64,000 bases of DNA from Amyloporia xantha (lineage: Eukaryota; Basidiomycota; Agaricomycetes; Polyporales; Adustoporiaceae), in contig JAYKKR010000013.1 in NCBI GenBank assembly GCA_036971615.1, forward strand, positions 124,001-188,000, written 5' to 3'. Shown here piece after piece: positions 22,472 through 34,085 of the stretch. Made by a program: the position numbers and the translations under genes. A model generated the notes under the pieces. That model worked only from the letters and a program-made list of their open reading frames with translations. It did no database searches and was not told where the DNA came from. The number at the start of each line of letters is the position of its first letter. Position 1 is the stretch's first letter.

Positions 22472-25400
22472 ATGGGAATAGCTATCCTGCAGGCATATCT
22501 AGACAAGATCCCAGAGCAAATAGAGCGATGGCGCAACACCAAAGGCACTGCGAGGGCACCCATTGTCGATGAGGCTGTCAATATCCTCATGGAACAATTT
22601 GCAGAGCTGACAGATAAAAATGGCCTGAAAAAGGTCAAACCAACAGTTCATGGCATTGTCATCTTCGTCATTCACACATTTCTATAGTCCCTGGGGACCT
22701 ATTTCAGCAACCACTACCGAATCGTAGAACCCCAGGTGCCCATCCCTGGAACGAAAAAACGGTCAGCGAGGGATATGTATCAAGAGGAGCACAAAACAGA
22801 GCTGCTAAGGGTGGCCAACGAAAGGACGGGAGGACGAGGTCTGGCCCACCAGGAGATAGGCGCATACACCAAGGTAGTGAGCGAGTATTGGGGCAAACTG
22901 GATGAGGACGCAAAGGCGGACTACCAGATGAAGGCGGATGCGTTCAACAATGACGCCAAAGAGGTCAAGGCTGGATCTTCGGCGTGAGTGGGAGCGCGAC
23001 CTTTGTGCTAAGTTAACGGCAGCTGATGGCGACGCAGGAAAGCGGACAAGGAGCTCATTCCGTTTCTGAGGAAATACGCTCGAGAGGCATACCGACGCCA
23101 TGGTGTCAGGATCTTTACGTTGAGTAGCTACAAATCTCCTGATGGGAGAGTCGTCATTCAGGAGTGAGCAGGCAATTTGTATCGCCTCTCACCGCTCTGA
23201 CCGCTTTTCACAGACACGACTTCAACGATGAGATGGAGAATGGAAAAGCCTTTTCCAAGGTGGACGATTGGCACGCAGATACGATGGTCAAATGGGCCAA
23301 GTACAGCACAGAGGCATTTGATAGCAATCGCGAGGCGAGCGTTGACAACGGAGAGGGAACGTCTCGCGGCACACGGCGAGAGCTGCTGGTCGACGATGGC
23401 GGTCTCCCGTTGATACCGCCAATGGATGGCGAGGATGCGCCATCCCTGCCTGTGATGAAATCCATGATCAGAGACTTTCTGTCTACTCACTACCGTAAGT
23501 CTTGATCCACACGGCGCTCACAAAGACGCTGATGGCGCCATAGAACGGGCTGCAGGAAGCGCCAAAGAGAAGTGCCCTTGGCGCGCGCTCAAAGTGCGTG
23601 GGGCTGAATTTATAGAAGCAGGAATGGTGCCAGACGGCTTCCAATTCGACGATCCGTCGCATATGGTCAGGAAGGACATCATCGCGGTCCTGCATCATTG
23701 GAGAGCGGCGCAAGAGGCAAACAAGGGGCAGTGCGCGTTCCGCTTCAAGGCATACCTGAAGAGCAGGGGGACGAGGATTCGGAGCTAATCCCTGCTGTGT
23801 ATGAGGCGGCGAGAGCACCCAAAGGCGCTAAAGGCAAGGCGGGCCCCAAAAAGAAGAAAAAGAAGGCGGTGAAAAGCGGCAAGGGCAAAGGCGTGCAACG
23901 TCTCAGCACCGATGACGATAGCGCCGTGGACGACGACACCGAGCACGAGACTTTCAATCTGGACATCGACGTCGGGTCAACTTCCGACGAAGATGATGAC
24001 AGCGAAGATGCAAAAGGCGCCGCCCCAATTGGGCGCTGCTTTCACGTAGACGGCGTCAGCAATGGCTGGAGGCGGCATCGCCATCGCCAGAATTTCGCGT
24101 GATCGTGGACGCACTGCCTCGCATGATGGTAGTAACTTCATTTTTCTCCGTAAACTAAGGCTTACCTTGCGAGTGATAGAGTGGGCTGAAGACGACAAAG
24201 CGGGCACCGGAAGGCGCCGACTGGGCGACCTGGCACAACCCGCATCGACACTTGTCCTATATGGTTCATCGCCACGCCCATGGGCTCGATCCAGTGCTGA
24301 AGTGGCTCGACTCGAAGCCTTATTTGAACAAGTCCGGCAGGCTGACAGGGGACGTCGGCATGATTGAACAAGTGCTCCTCGTGATCGCCATGATAAGCCG
24401 CGATCTGACGGCGGCACAGTTCGCCTTCCAGGATCCCGACGCCCCGCCTTCGGACATTCCACGCCATGTCAGCGAGAGCGCCATACCCTTCGCCGTGATT
24501 GCCCAGAGGCTCGACCCGCATGTATCATCGTTGTGCGCGCTGGTGAAGCAGGCACAATCTGTGCAAGGCGACGCGCCATCCATGGAAGGTAGCTCTGTCA
24601 CCCGCAGTAGCACTGCGGCCGCGGCGCAGCCAACACCTTTGGAGGCCCCACCACCGGCGTTGAAATATGGTCCACCACCGCCCCACGTTCCCAGACAGGG
24701 GAAGCCATCACCTCGCCCTCCCATGATGCCCACTGGGAATCTCAACAAGGGTCCACCTCCCCCACTCCGCCCGAAGCCTCGCCATTTGCAAACCCTGCGG
24801 GCGGAACAGGAGCGTCGTACGCCGGACCCGCCAGCGGCATTGGCGAGGGAAGCCGCGCCAATCCTCACATCCCCTAAGATAAGGCGATCGCGAGACGCGC
24901 ATAATGGCCAAGTAGCTCAGCAATCCAGCTCGCCGTTGCCGGAACCTCTGCGAGGCACGCAAAAACATTCGCTTCCGTTTCCAGTCACAGGAAAACCGCC
25001 TCCAGCAAGGCCGCTAATGACCACGGGAAGATCGGTCTTTCCATCCATACCTAAGCGCGCCTTGGGTATGAGACCGCGTCCACAACTAGAAGAGAGACCG
25101 CCATCAATTGACGGCGCACCGCCTTCCTCGCCAATGGCGCCAGGGCGCGCACCACCATCCTCCCCCATCGCGCTCAATGACGCAACTGTCCGCCGCGGGA
25201 GTATGGATTTCTCCTCCTCTCCACCTATTGCGATGAATCAGCTCTCACCAGTTCGAGATATGAGGGGCCTACAGGTTCATTTCTCCGACCGTGAAAATCA
25301 TGACAGTGAAGACGAGAGCGACGGCGAGGCCAATCGTGGTCCTTCTCCCTCACTTCCTGTGCCAAAGCGCAAGACACGCCAAACAGCTCGGCAGGCAAAG

Positions 25401-25750
25401 GAGATCAATATTCAGGCACTGCCAACGGCAGGCGGGTCCTCGATCACGGGTGCTCTCAACGACATGAAGGTCGCCACCCACACTCGTCAGAAGACAAAAG
25501 CTAAGGAGGAAAAGTTGAAAAAGCGAAGTCACCGCGTGAGCGAAGAGGAGGAAGAGGAGGAGGAAGCAGAGAAACCACCCCAACCTCGTGAAAAGCGAAA
25601 AAGGCGGGGCGCTCAAAGCGGGCTCTGGCGGAGACTTATAGCGATGGCGAGGAAGAGCAGGGCGAGCCTGCCCCCGCCATTCGTAGGTCATCGCGCAAGA
25701 CAGGTAGGGGAGCTCAGCCCCGACCCACTAAAGCGCGTGGTCGCCGTTAG
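22472..25750 (+). CDS. Large HMG-like, Pro-rich cargo protein, three frame breaks
   Basis: Exons 22472-22633, 22688-22983, 23038-23163, 23214-23494, 23544-24128 and 24180-25750 give about 1,007 residues. After an N-terminal helical segment comes an HMG-box-like stretch (SARDMYQEEHKTELL ... EIGAYTKVVSEYWGKL, about residues 75-140). A central part has KCPWRAL and DPSHMVRKD, followed by a Lys-rich then acidic linker, a DWATWHNPHRHLSYMVHRH segment, a long proline/serine-rich region, and a basic Arg-rich tail ending ARGRR. Frame is kept only by adding one base at each of three sites: GGGGG 23766-23770, AAAA 24012-24015, and the GGGG/AAA region about 25607-25618. A nuclear DNA-binding role is inferred. 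I know similar uncharacterised mushroom proteins but no name. Confidence 0.65.
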
Positions 25751-25973
25751 AATACTATTTCTCATGTACACTACCTCGCATTTAAATTCAATGGCGATGA
25801 TTGAACTCAGCGCTGCGAAGGATGGCGATGGCGTGCCGCTCCCTGTGCAAGCCCCCGTGGCTCACTGTGATGCCGAGGGTGTTGCCGTCATCGCACTCTC
25901 AATCTTACTGGTCGCTGGAGAGTGTACACAATGCATTCGTTTGAAAGTACAGCGAAGTTACAAAAAGAATTAT

Positions 25974-28746
25974 CTAAGGCGAAGGGGGAGGCATCTCGGC
26001 GTCCTCGACAGCGACGGGTGATGTTGCGGCATCAGGCTCTCGCTCCTCCGCGGCCACGCTCGCCATCTCGTCGTTGTCGATCTCCAAGGAGAAACGCCTG
26101 ATTGAAGGTGTGGAGCCACCGGCGGGCGTCGACAGAGCTTCATTCGTGAAGTCCGATTGATCTCCTACAGAGCCACGCTCTGAGGTAGACCACGAAATGG
26201 GAGTGGCTCCCTCGTGAGCGCTGTCCATGATCGCCCTCGCCTTGCGCCGTCGTTGCGCGTCCTGTTCCGCCTTCTGCACGAGCTCCACCGACAGATGCGC
26301 CTTGTCCAATAGCGTCTCGGCCTCCCGCGTCGTTGTGGCGAGCGACGTCACGGCGCACTGACTCAAACTGCGCAATGAGCCCCTGTAATCTCGCCTCACC
26401 TGCCTCAATGCCCGCCATCGCCTGCCGCGTCCTCTCGCTCTCATTGCGCACGTTGTCCATCAAGGTGTCCACGCGCACCTCCATGTTCGCGACTTGGGCA
26501 CCAAGGCGATCCATCGCCATGTTCTCCTTGGCTGCGCGCAGATCGTCCTGCAGAACCGTGACCATCTCCTCGAGCGCAGCGATGCGAGCGACGGAGTCCT
26601 CAGAGCGCACATCTTGCAGAGTCTGCTCCGCGCCTTCCACTCTTGCCAGTAGGCCGCCAATCTGCCCCTCGGCGTTATCAATGCGCTCGGTCATGTTGAC
26701 CTGCTGCCTGTTGATGGCGAGCAGTGACTGCTGGAAGTTGTCGACCATGCTACCGAAGCGGTCTTGCCACGCGGTCATTATGTTGATGTTCTTCTCGAGT
26801 CGGTGGCCTTGCTCAGTGAGGTACGCCGTAAATGGCTGGAAATGAGACAGCTCCTGGTCCTGCGCGTAGCGCCCTTCATCCATGGCGGTGGGGTCCTTGG
26901 AGAATCCTACGTAGTGGTGGTACTCGCCATGGTGGTCTGGCAGCCACACATTGACTTGGTCAGTTGATCGCGCCGTCCAGAAAGAGTGAAGCCGACTTAC
27001 ATTTTACCTCCCCAGGCCTGAGCCCAAGCCGCGCCGAGCGATCGCTCGAGCTGCTGGCCTCTGCCTCCTGGAGAGGACGGTCCGCGCGCTCCTTGCCCTT
27101 CCCTTTAGCCACCGCTGGAGGTGGCTTCCCAACCCACGCCTTCATCGAGCTGAACGACGTCTTCGGGAGCGGCGCTATTGGGCGGGACGCAGCCGCATCG
27201 CTAGTCGCTGACGCCACCCGCAGCTGGCTGTCCACCTCCGCGTCGTCCTTCGCATCGACATCCGCGCTACCCGCCTTGCCATCGTCCTTTTCCCCTTCTT
27301 CTTCATCCACATCCATCTCATCGCTCGCCTTCGATTCCGAACCCTTCGCCGCCGCTTTGCCCCGCTTGCCTCTATCCTCCACAAACTCCTTCCTCTCCTC
27401 ATCCCAGCGCGGTGGAGGAGGCTTGATGCCATCGGCGAGGCTGTTCTTGATGACGTCCTGATACTTGCTTGCCAGGACTGCACCGTAGGGGCCCCTGATC
27501 GGATTGCCGCTCAGGTTGTGTGGCACGATCGAGCAGCCTATCTTGCGCTTCAGGCAGCGCATGCAACGCCGACCGTCCACGACAGCAAGCCTGCATTCAG
27601 CTTTGGCCTTGGCGCAATTTCCGCAAGGCATCGCCTGAAGGCATGTCAGTCAGCATCGCTTGCCGCGCATCTGGTAAACGTACTCACCGAGACAAATGTC
27701 TCCGTCTCCTCCATCTCCTCACTCTCGCCTTGAGCATCCTCGTCCATGTCGTCATCTTCGGGCGCCGGCGAGGCCTTCGCCTTCCCTTTCCCTTCCCCGT
27801 CGACGATCCCGCCTTCGCCTTCGACCGCGTCTGCCTGGCGTCATCATCCTTGCCCGCAGGAGACTTGCGCGATGAAGCCTTCTCATTCGTCTTCGACGTC
27901 GATGGCCCCGCCTTCGTCTTCATCCGCGGCTCAGACTTGCCGGCCGTCGTTTCCTCTCCTGCCGCTTTCGCAGTGGTGGTCTTGACTCCGCCCTTGGATG
28001 CCGCCTTAGTTCCCGGCTTTGTCGTTGCAGCCCCTCCGCGCCGTGGCTTCTTCGTTACTGGTGCAGCGATGACGACACCCTCATCGCCGTCCGTCGCTGG
28101 CGTCGTTCCCTTTGACCTTCTAGAGGCCGCCCCTGCGTCGTCATCCGCCCCCTTCTTCGCCACTTTCCCTCGACTCCCGCCTGCCTCTGCCTCCTCCGTC
28201 ACCCCACTTGGCCCCGCAACTCCATCCCCACCCAGCGCAACCTCGCTCGTACGCTTGCGCAACAGCGCTGCTGAGCCGTTAGTGATGACGTGGCGTATGG
28301 TTTCGCAGTGCACTCACCTTTCCACCAAAGGTTGCCCCCGAGGTCTTCGGCAATGTAATCGCCATGCCACACGTATTTGGAGAGGCCATGGCTTTGAATG
28401 GCGGGGTCGTCAACCTTGATGGCAGTCAAGTCCACTCCGCGCTTCTTGTGCGACGCCACCGTGTATTGCGCCATGGCGCTGACCAACAGCGGCGGCACTT
28501 GTAATCCCTCGCGGTGTTTTCCCAGCGCCTTGATCTTCGCGAAGATCGATTGCTAGAGGCGCCATTATACAGACTCAGCGCCACAGTGCTCACCCTGATT
28601 GTGTTACAATCACTTACCACTTCCTCCCAGAAGTTGCTCTCAAACACCTTGTACTTCGCGTCGCGCTTCCCGGGCAGAAACTTCAGCGCCTCTTCCAGGT
28701 GCACTGCGGCGATGATGATGTCGCTGTTGATGCTGGAGGCGGACAT
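25974..28746 (-). CDS. Cysteine-cluster/coiled-coil cargo protein
   Basis: Exons 28618-28746, 28318-28552, 27688-28270, 27001-27634 and 25974-26954 (introns 46-65 bp) give about 853 residues. The N-terminal part has FESNFWEEV and SKYVWHGDYIAEDLGGNLWW. It is followed by a Lys/Ala/Ser-rich basic linker and an acidic patch. A cysteine cluster (MPCGNCAKAKAECRL ... RCMRCLKRKIGCS, spacing like fungal zinc-cluster proteins) comes next, then another acidic/basic linker. A long coiled coil (about residues 560-760) and a Ser/Pro tail ending MPPPSP follow. One base is missing in the A/G-rich run 27779-27798. A second frame change, in the opposite sense, lies within 26140-26444. A DNA-binding regulator is plausible but inferred. 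It is divergent from the Ser/Pro-repeat gene. Confidence 0.65.
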
Positions 28747-29001
28747 GGTGGTAGAAGCAAAGCGAGATGGGATTTGACAGCTGTGGTGATGGCGGTGGTG
28801 GTGGTGGTGGTGGTGGTGGTGGTGGTAGAAGAAGAGACGAAGTCAGACCCACGCGGTGCATCGCGTTGGTTGATGGCGGGCGCCTGGCGGAAAGATCCGC
28901 GCCCGTTCGATCGGCACCGCACGTGTTGCGCTCATGGGTATATTAGATGCCTCTAGACGAACTTGGCACGTTTCCGCATTCCTTCCGCCTTGCTTTCAAC
29001 C
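28747..29001. promoter_or_regulatory. Divergent promoter region with (GGT)n microsatellite
   Basis: 255 bp between two divergent start codons. It contains a GGT/GTG trinucleotide run at about 28790-28827. Confidence 0.5.
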
Positions 29002-30711
29002 ATGTCGGAACACGCAGACGAGCTAGGTGAGCACATCATGTAGATATCCTCACGCCAACCTGCGCTCACTCCCCTCAGCCCGCCAAATACTAGACTTCGA
29101 CTCCTCGCCCATCAGAGGTGATGCCCCTCGCCCTACCCTGGACTTCGAGTCCTCGCCCATCAGAGGGGATGTCCCTCGCCCAACTCTGGACTTCGACTCC
29201 TCGCCCATCAGAGGGGATGTTTCTCGCCCAATTCTGGATGTGGTGTCTTCGCCTTCGCCTTCGCCTTCACGCACTCTGCCACCAGCGCGTACGCTTGGCG
29301 ATTTGTCCGCATCGCCATCGCCATCCCCGCCGCCGCTCAACTTTCGCTTTGCTATGTCGCCAACGCCTGACCTTGCCAACGTTCAGGGGGATCTGCACAA
29401 CGTAGCACTCCTCTCGATATGCCGCCACCGCCGTCCGCGCCTACTTCAAAAAGACGTGTGGACCTCGTCTTCCCCCAATTAACGTCCCCTCAACTACGTA
29501 GGCCCACAATGCAGTCGGCATCTTCCCAAGATATAGATCTCTTCCGTCCATCGCTCAACATTTCGCCCTCACCGCCGAATACCTCGCTATCAAGACAACC
29601 GTTGGATTTCACCTCGCAATCGCGAATGCAGACCTCACCTTTTAGATCCGCCCTGGACCTTTCGCCATCGCAGGTAAACACCCCGTTGCACCGTCCACAG
29701 CTTGACCTGGAGGCATCTCCAGAGCGAGTGCACAGCGCCCAGCCTACCTTCGAGTCGCCTGTCCCTCATCGTGCACACCTCGACTTGTCGCCATCGCTGT
29801 CTCCAGTCCTCCAGCTCCGCGATCAGCTGGATCTCCCGGCCACTCCATCTCCAGGTATGTCCACACTCATGTTTTTAAACCTATTTCCTACTGACACTCC
29901 ATTCCTCTACTATTGAAGATAGAGGCGCGCCTATGGATGGCGTCGTGGATGGCGGCGTGGACGGCGGCGTGGACGGCGGGATGGACGGCGCACTTGATCA
30001 CGACCTTGCGCATAGCCAAGATGGCGATGTTGACATGGCGGATGAGCGCCTCATCCAACTCAATCGCCAGGTATTTTGCCTCACTTTCTCTTGCCTTTGT
30101 GTTTGAATACTCATAGACAGTACCTTGACATTATAAATGAGGTGTTGGACGAGCACAACATACCCCGCGGTCCTCTGGTAAGTGAAAGCCCTCCATCGCC
30201 TTCATCGTCATGCTGATACCACTCCAGGACTTGGAGGCACACCGTCAGCGGCTCAGAGACCGTGGCCAGGATCTCCCTCGTACCTTCGCCCTCGCTCCCA
30301 TTCTGGATCACGACGAGGACATCATTGACTCAAGTAAGTACAGCGAAATTCACCCTTTCACCATACTTAAATATGCAAAGAATTGGAGAATCCATACTTT
30401 GATGATGGCAGAGGCCACTCCCCCAATAGCGCCATGAACGCCATCGAGATTAAATTCGGTATGACACTGCGCTCGCAATTTGCCATTCGCTAAAGAAAAC
30501 AATAGAAGGTTTTCCTCGCGGAAGCGAAGAAAACTTGATGTTCCTTCAAGCGCAATCCCTGAGCGAGAGGTTACGACGTATAGAAGAGGACATCGACGTC
30601 GCCAACGCAATCTTGAAGCTGCACCAGCCCATCAAATCCTTGCTCACAGCCAAGCCACCGCAGGACGGGACCACTGGGGTTGAAGCCATGATGTGGAATG
30701 GCGAGATATAA
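29002..30711 (+). CDS. Ser/Pro-repeat cargo protein with C-terminal coiled coil
   Basis: ATG at 29002. A 25-nt first exon is followed by an intron of about 50 bp, then a long exon from about 29078 to 29853. Five further short exons, joined by GT-AG introns, end at TAA 30709-30711. The N-terminal half carries about three imperfect repeats of the form LDF(D/E)SSPIRGD(A/V)(P/S)RP. Looser L-D-x-SPS motifs follow (LDLSPS, LNISPS), then a VDGG repeat. The last exon has an amphipathic helix (LSERLRRIEEDIDVANAILKL). One base is missing at GGGGG 29386-29390, after which the frame is clean. Mostly disordered with a C-terminal coil, so a scaffold-like role is possible. No family is recognised. It lies next to the right inverted end. 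Confidence 0.62.
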
Positions 30712-30904
30712 TTCGTTATACAGTATATACTCCGATGTCGTTGGCATCAAGGACAAAATGTAGTCACAGAATATTGAGTTGCTTTACCAATATACGCGAA
30801 CACATGACCTGGCGGCGCCGATACCGCGCCATGAAAATACCATCCCAGTGGGCATACCAGGCCCATAAGCGCGGCGCGCCATGATGCGCGATATGAATAC
30901 CACT

Positions 30905-31560
30905 GCATCCACCATCGGCCGACGCTACTTGAAGGCGATAATATACCACGGAAATATGGCGCACTCGGCCGCGCCATGTCTACAGGCTATATTATACCCT
31001 CTCGGCCGACACTACTTGAAGGCGATAATATACCACGGAAATATGGCGCACTCGGCCGCGCCATGTCTACAGGCTATATTATACCCTCTCGGCCGACACT
31101 ACTTGAAGGCGATAATATACCACGGAAATATGGCGCACTCGGCCGCGCCGTGTCTAAAGGCTATATTATACCCTCTCAGCCGACACTACTTGCAGGCGAG
31201 AATATACCACAGAAATATGGCGCACTCGGCCGCGCCGTGTCTACAGGCTATATTATACCCTCTCGGCCGACGCTACTTGAAGGCGAGAATATACTACGGA
31301 AATATGGCGCACTCGGCCGCGCCGTATCTAAAGGCTATATTATACCCTCTCGGCCGACGCTACTTGAAGGCGAGAATATACCAGGGAAATATGGCGCACT
31401 CGGCCGCGCCGTATCTACAGGCTATATTATACCGTCTCGGCCGACCCTGCACTGCAGGCTATAGCGATGGCGTCGGCCGACGTCCGCTCTCCTTACTAAG
31501 TAATAAAAATTTCACCCATATCTCTCCCTATAGAGTAGGCTATAGTGACTGTATGGTGTG
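30905..31560 (-). repeat. Right inverted end with 86-bp repeat array
   Basis: About six 86-bp units in reverse complement to the left array (cggccgacactacttg, aggctatattatacc, atggcgcactcggcc words). The same unique terminal sequence as at 6020-6130 follows, in inverted orientation. Confidence 0.85.
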
Positions 31561-31567
31561 CAGTTCA
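31561..31567. repeat. Candidate 7-bp TSD of the composite element, right (cagttca)
   Basis: Partner of 6000-6006. Confidence 0.5.
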
Positions 31568-32833
31568 TGTATACCCACCTGTCGGGATCCACATGTAGCC
31601 TCATATGAGGCATCTTCGCCTGAGTCATTGCCCGCGGTTTCGTTTGTTATGCGCACAATCCCTGTTGTATGCTCCCTTTGTGAACCGTCCTGAGCTTGGC
31701 AGCTCCTGGTGCATGTACCAGTACCCTGATCATCCGGCAGACAATGATCAGGAGCTTGTAATCGTGTCGGACTGACACGACTTGACTTTTGAAATAGGTC
31801 CGGTCTGCATATTCATGCATGAGACTGTTGTAGCCCGGGGGCAGCTAGCAGTCCCTATATTGGATAGTGAGTTCATTCTACGATCTGTTGGGCATGATGA
31901 TAGTTCTACACGTCTACTACATATAGCGGTCACTCGACGAGTTAGATTTCATGCTCTGACCAGGCCGCAGATTGCCTGTTTGCCACCAGCCATGCAGCGT
32001 CATTAGGTGCGCTCATTTCTCGACATACTTGACCACGTACTGACGCGTGGATAGTCTTATATTATGGCAGTGCAAATATGAAGTGGTGACCACACGGGTT
32101 TCCCGTCCGTGCCGATCCTGGTTAGACACAGCGCGAGGGGTCTCATTTCGTCTCTACCTTGTATGCTACAATACTAGCAATGTTGCACAGTGAATATATT
32201 ATGTTTATCCTTCATATTTGTGTGCATGGTGATTCAATTCGACGTGTAATCCGTCGCTGGTGCCCCAGTGGGTACAGCCAGGTACAGCCGTCTACGGGTA
32301 TGGCCGGAATCACGTGTGGGCGTAACGACCTTGTCCCGGGGCTCAAGGAGAATGTCCCTCGCTCAACCCAGCGGTCCGATGTACTGAGGTCCGACCCTCC
32401 CTTTTTTCACCGGGGTGGAGTCCACATTGAACTCGACACAAAGACGCTGGGGTCAAACCGGGTTTGATAGCGCGACCCGCCCGTGTACTGGGGAGCGTGC
32501 GCTAGCGTGCGGAACCGTCAACCGGCGCCTGCTTCACTCACGCGTCGACGTCGATTTTGAGCTCGGTTGCTGGTGTTCTAATCGTCTGAGAAACTGGACC
32601 ATTTACATGTCATTCTTCTCCGAGGACGACGGGATTGACTGGTGCCCTATGAAAACCACTTGGGCTGACTTATCGAATCGATGCTCTATTGTCAGTGAGG
32701 GTCGGCGGCAGGTTCCCAAATTCCACAGCGTCACTGAAGACATGCAGCACCCTAACAAACATATAACGATTCAAATCCATTTGGAATTTACCAGCTCAGC
32801 TTCGCTTGTCTGAGGTCTCTAGCAATCTACGCC
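31568..32833. other. Right flank of the composite transposon, no gene recognised
   Basis: Only short ORFs in mixed frames. CGCCAT-type words become rare again here. Confidence 0.4.
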
Positions 32834-33427
32834 TCACAGCGCATCCACATCTCCATCGTTGCTCGCGGCCGGCCCGCTCTCGTACTGCCTTCCTCTCATA
32901 TCCCTATACCCTGATGCCAGCATGTCGGCGGCCTCGCTTTTGCTATCCACATTCCGCCCGTACGGGTTCAGTCCCTGTGCCCTGCTCGGACTTTGCTTCG
33001 CAAAATCGCGCTCCGCCTCGTGCTTAAACTCTCCCCGCGCGATATCGTCCTCACCCTGTTTCGCATCTTGGAGTTCTTTCCCTATCGGCCCACCGTTGGT
33101 AGACTGATCAATGAGGCCCGAGTCGGCGCGTCCACGCTGAACGGCGTTGGACCAGGTGGCTTGCGAACCGTATCCTCCAGAGGACGTCGCTGCGAGGGCA
33201 TGTGGTGAGAAACTGTAGTCAAATACTCGCTCGAGCAGGCAACTGTCACTTACTGTTGTCTGAAGGAGGGTAGTTCCCTGTCCTATAGGTGGTGTCGTGC
33301 ACTGGCTTTGCTGCGGCTGATGCATTCATGTGAGGATCTGCTATATGCCCTCAATGATGCTGACGGGAAACGTACAGTCGTTCACCACAGCTCCTGGGTA
33401 GCCTGAACTGGTGTATTCGTCCTTCAT
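32834..33427 (-). CDS. Gene A: small hydrophilic protein (copy 1)
   Basis: Exons 33376-33427, 33254-33316 and 32834-33189 splice into 156 residues beginning MKDEYTSSGYP. The body is hydrophilic and charged (GGPIGKELQDAKQGEDD, FKHEAERDFAKQ, GLNPYGRN, MLASGYRDMRGRQYESGP) with no signal peptide or membrane segment. A paralogue with the same exon lengths (52, 63 and 356 nt) lies at 53445-54037. Composition suggests a disordered, stress-type or nuclear protein, but no function is recognised. It is divergent from gene B, 658 bp away. Confidence 0.75.
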
Positions 33428-34085
33428 CTTTGTTTTCGGCAAGGGATAAGTGGTCGAGGGGAGGATTTATATTTGGTAGCAAGGCCTATCGTTTGAAATC
33501 GACTTTTAAGTTGCCAGCGGAGGAGAGCACGGGTGAGTGTTGTCTTTTGCGTTTATAACTGGTTCGCCATCGCTAAATATCGCAGTGCGCTCCATGATGT
33601 CACAGCAGTATCCACAAATGGGTATGGTCTTGCCAAATGAGGATTACTCATTGGAGGGTCCAAGTCGGGTTCCTTCCTTGGGGTTGGGGTCGAGTTTTTC
33701 CGGCAGTTTTATCTTAACATCCACGAGTATTCTGGTCCCAGATTAGGGGCAGCCTTGCGGTCTAATCTGAAGGACGGGGCGACGGCCGTTCGCGAGCCAC
33801 GCCAGTTCACCTTGGTAACGCCACAGACGCGTTTTGCGGTGGCTCAGACCGCGGTCGCACGTGATGAACGCGACGCGACAAAGGACAAAGGGCCACACTT
33901 CGTATGAAGGAGGGCCATCGCGTAGCCACATCCCCCACATGTTGCTCTCAAACCCCCATCTTCCACACATAGTGTCCTATCTTCTCTCCGACTCGGAGAA
34001 CCCCCTGTCCGATACGGTGCATTGCATTGAGGTTATCGAAGAGCCACATTACCCTTTTTCTTGACAAGATCCCCTCCTATCTACA
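33428..34085. promoter_or_regulatory. Shared divergent promoter region of genes A and B
   Basis: 658 bp between two divergent starts. The same region is conserved in the duplicate (52232-53444) apart from a 538-bp insertion there. Confidence 0.5.

Larger units (their letters stand above)
6007..31560. mobile_element. 25.5-kb composite KDZ/TET transposon
   Basis: The segment 6020-6130 reappears in reverse complement at about 31430-31547 at the other end. This is followed inward at both ends by arrays of the same 86-bp unit, also inverted. Between them lie a KDZ transposase (17133-20691), a TET/JBP dioxygenase (20765-22024) and four more genes. The association of KDZ transposases with TET/JBP genes in mushroom-forming fungi is established; the cargo set here is what I read from the sequence. 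About 7 kb is made up of two nested 3.49-kb elements, so the element was about 18.6 kb before they inserted. CGCCAT/ATGGCG density is high throughout except in the nested elements, which supports a single evolutionary unit. Confidence 0.8.

Noticed and set aside
26333..28419. Plus-strand frames of 165-299 codons
   Set aside because: Antisense to the cysteine-cluster/coiled-coil gene, which has consistent splice sites and recognisable structure on the other strand.
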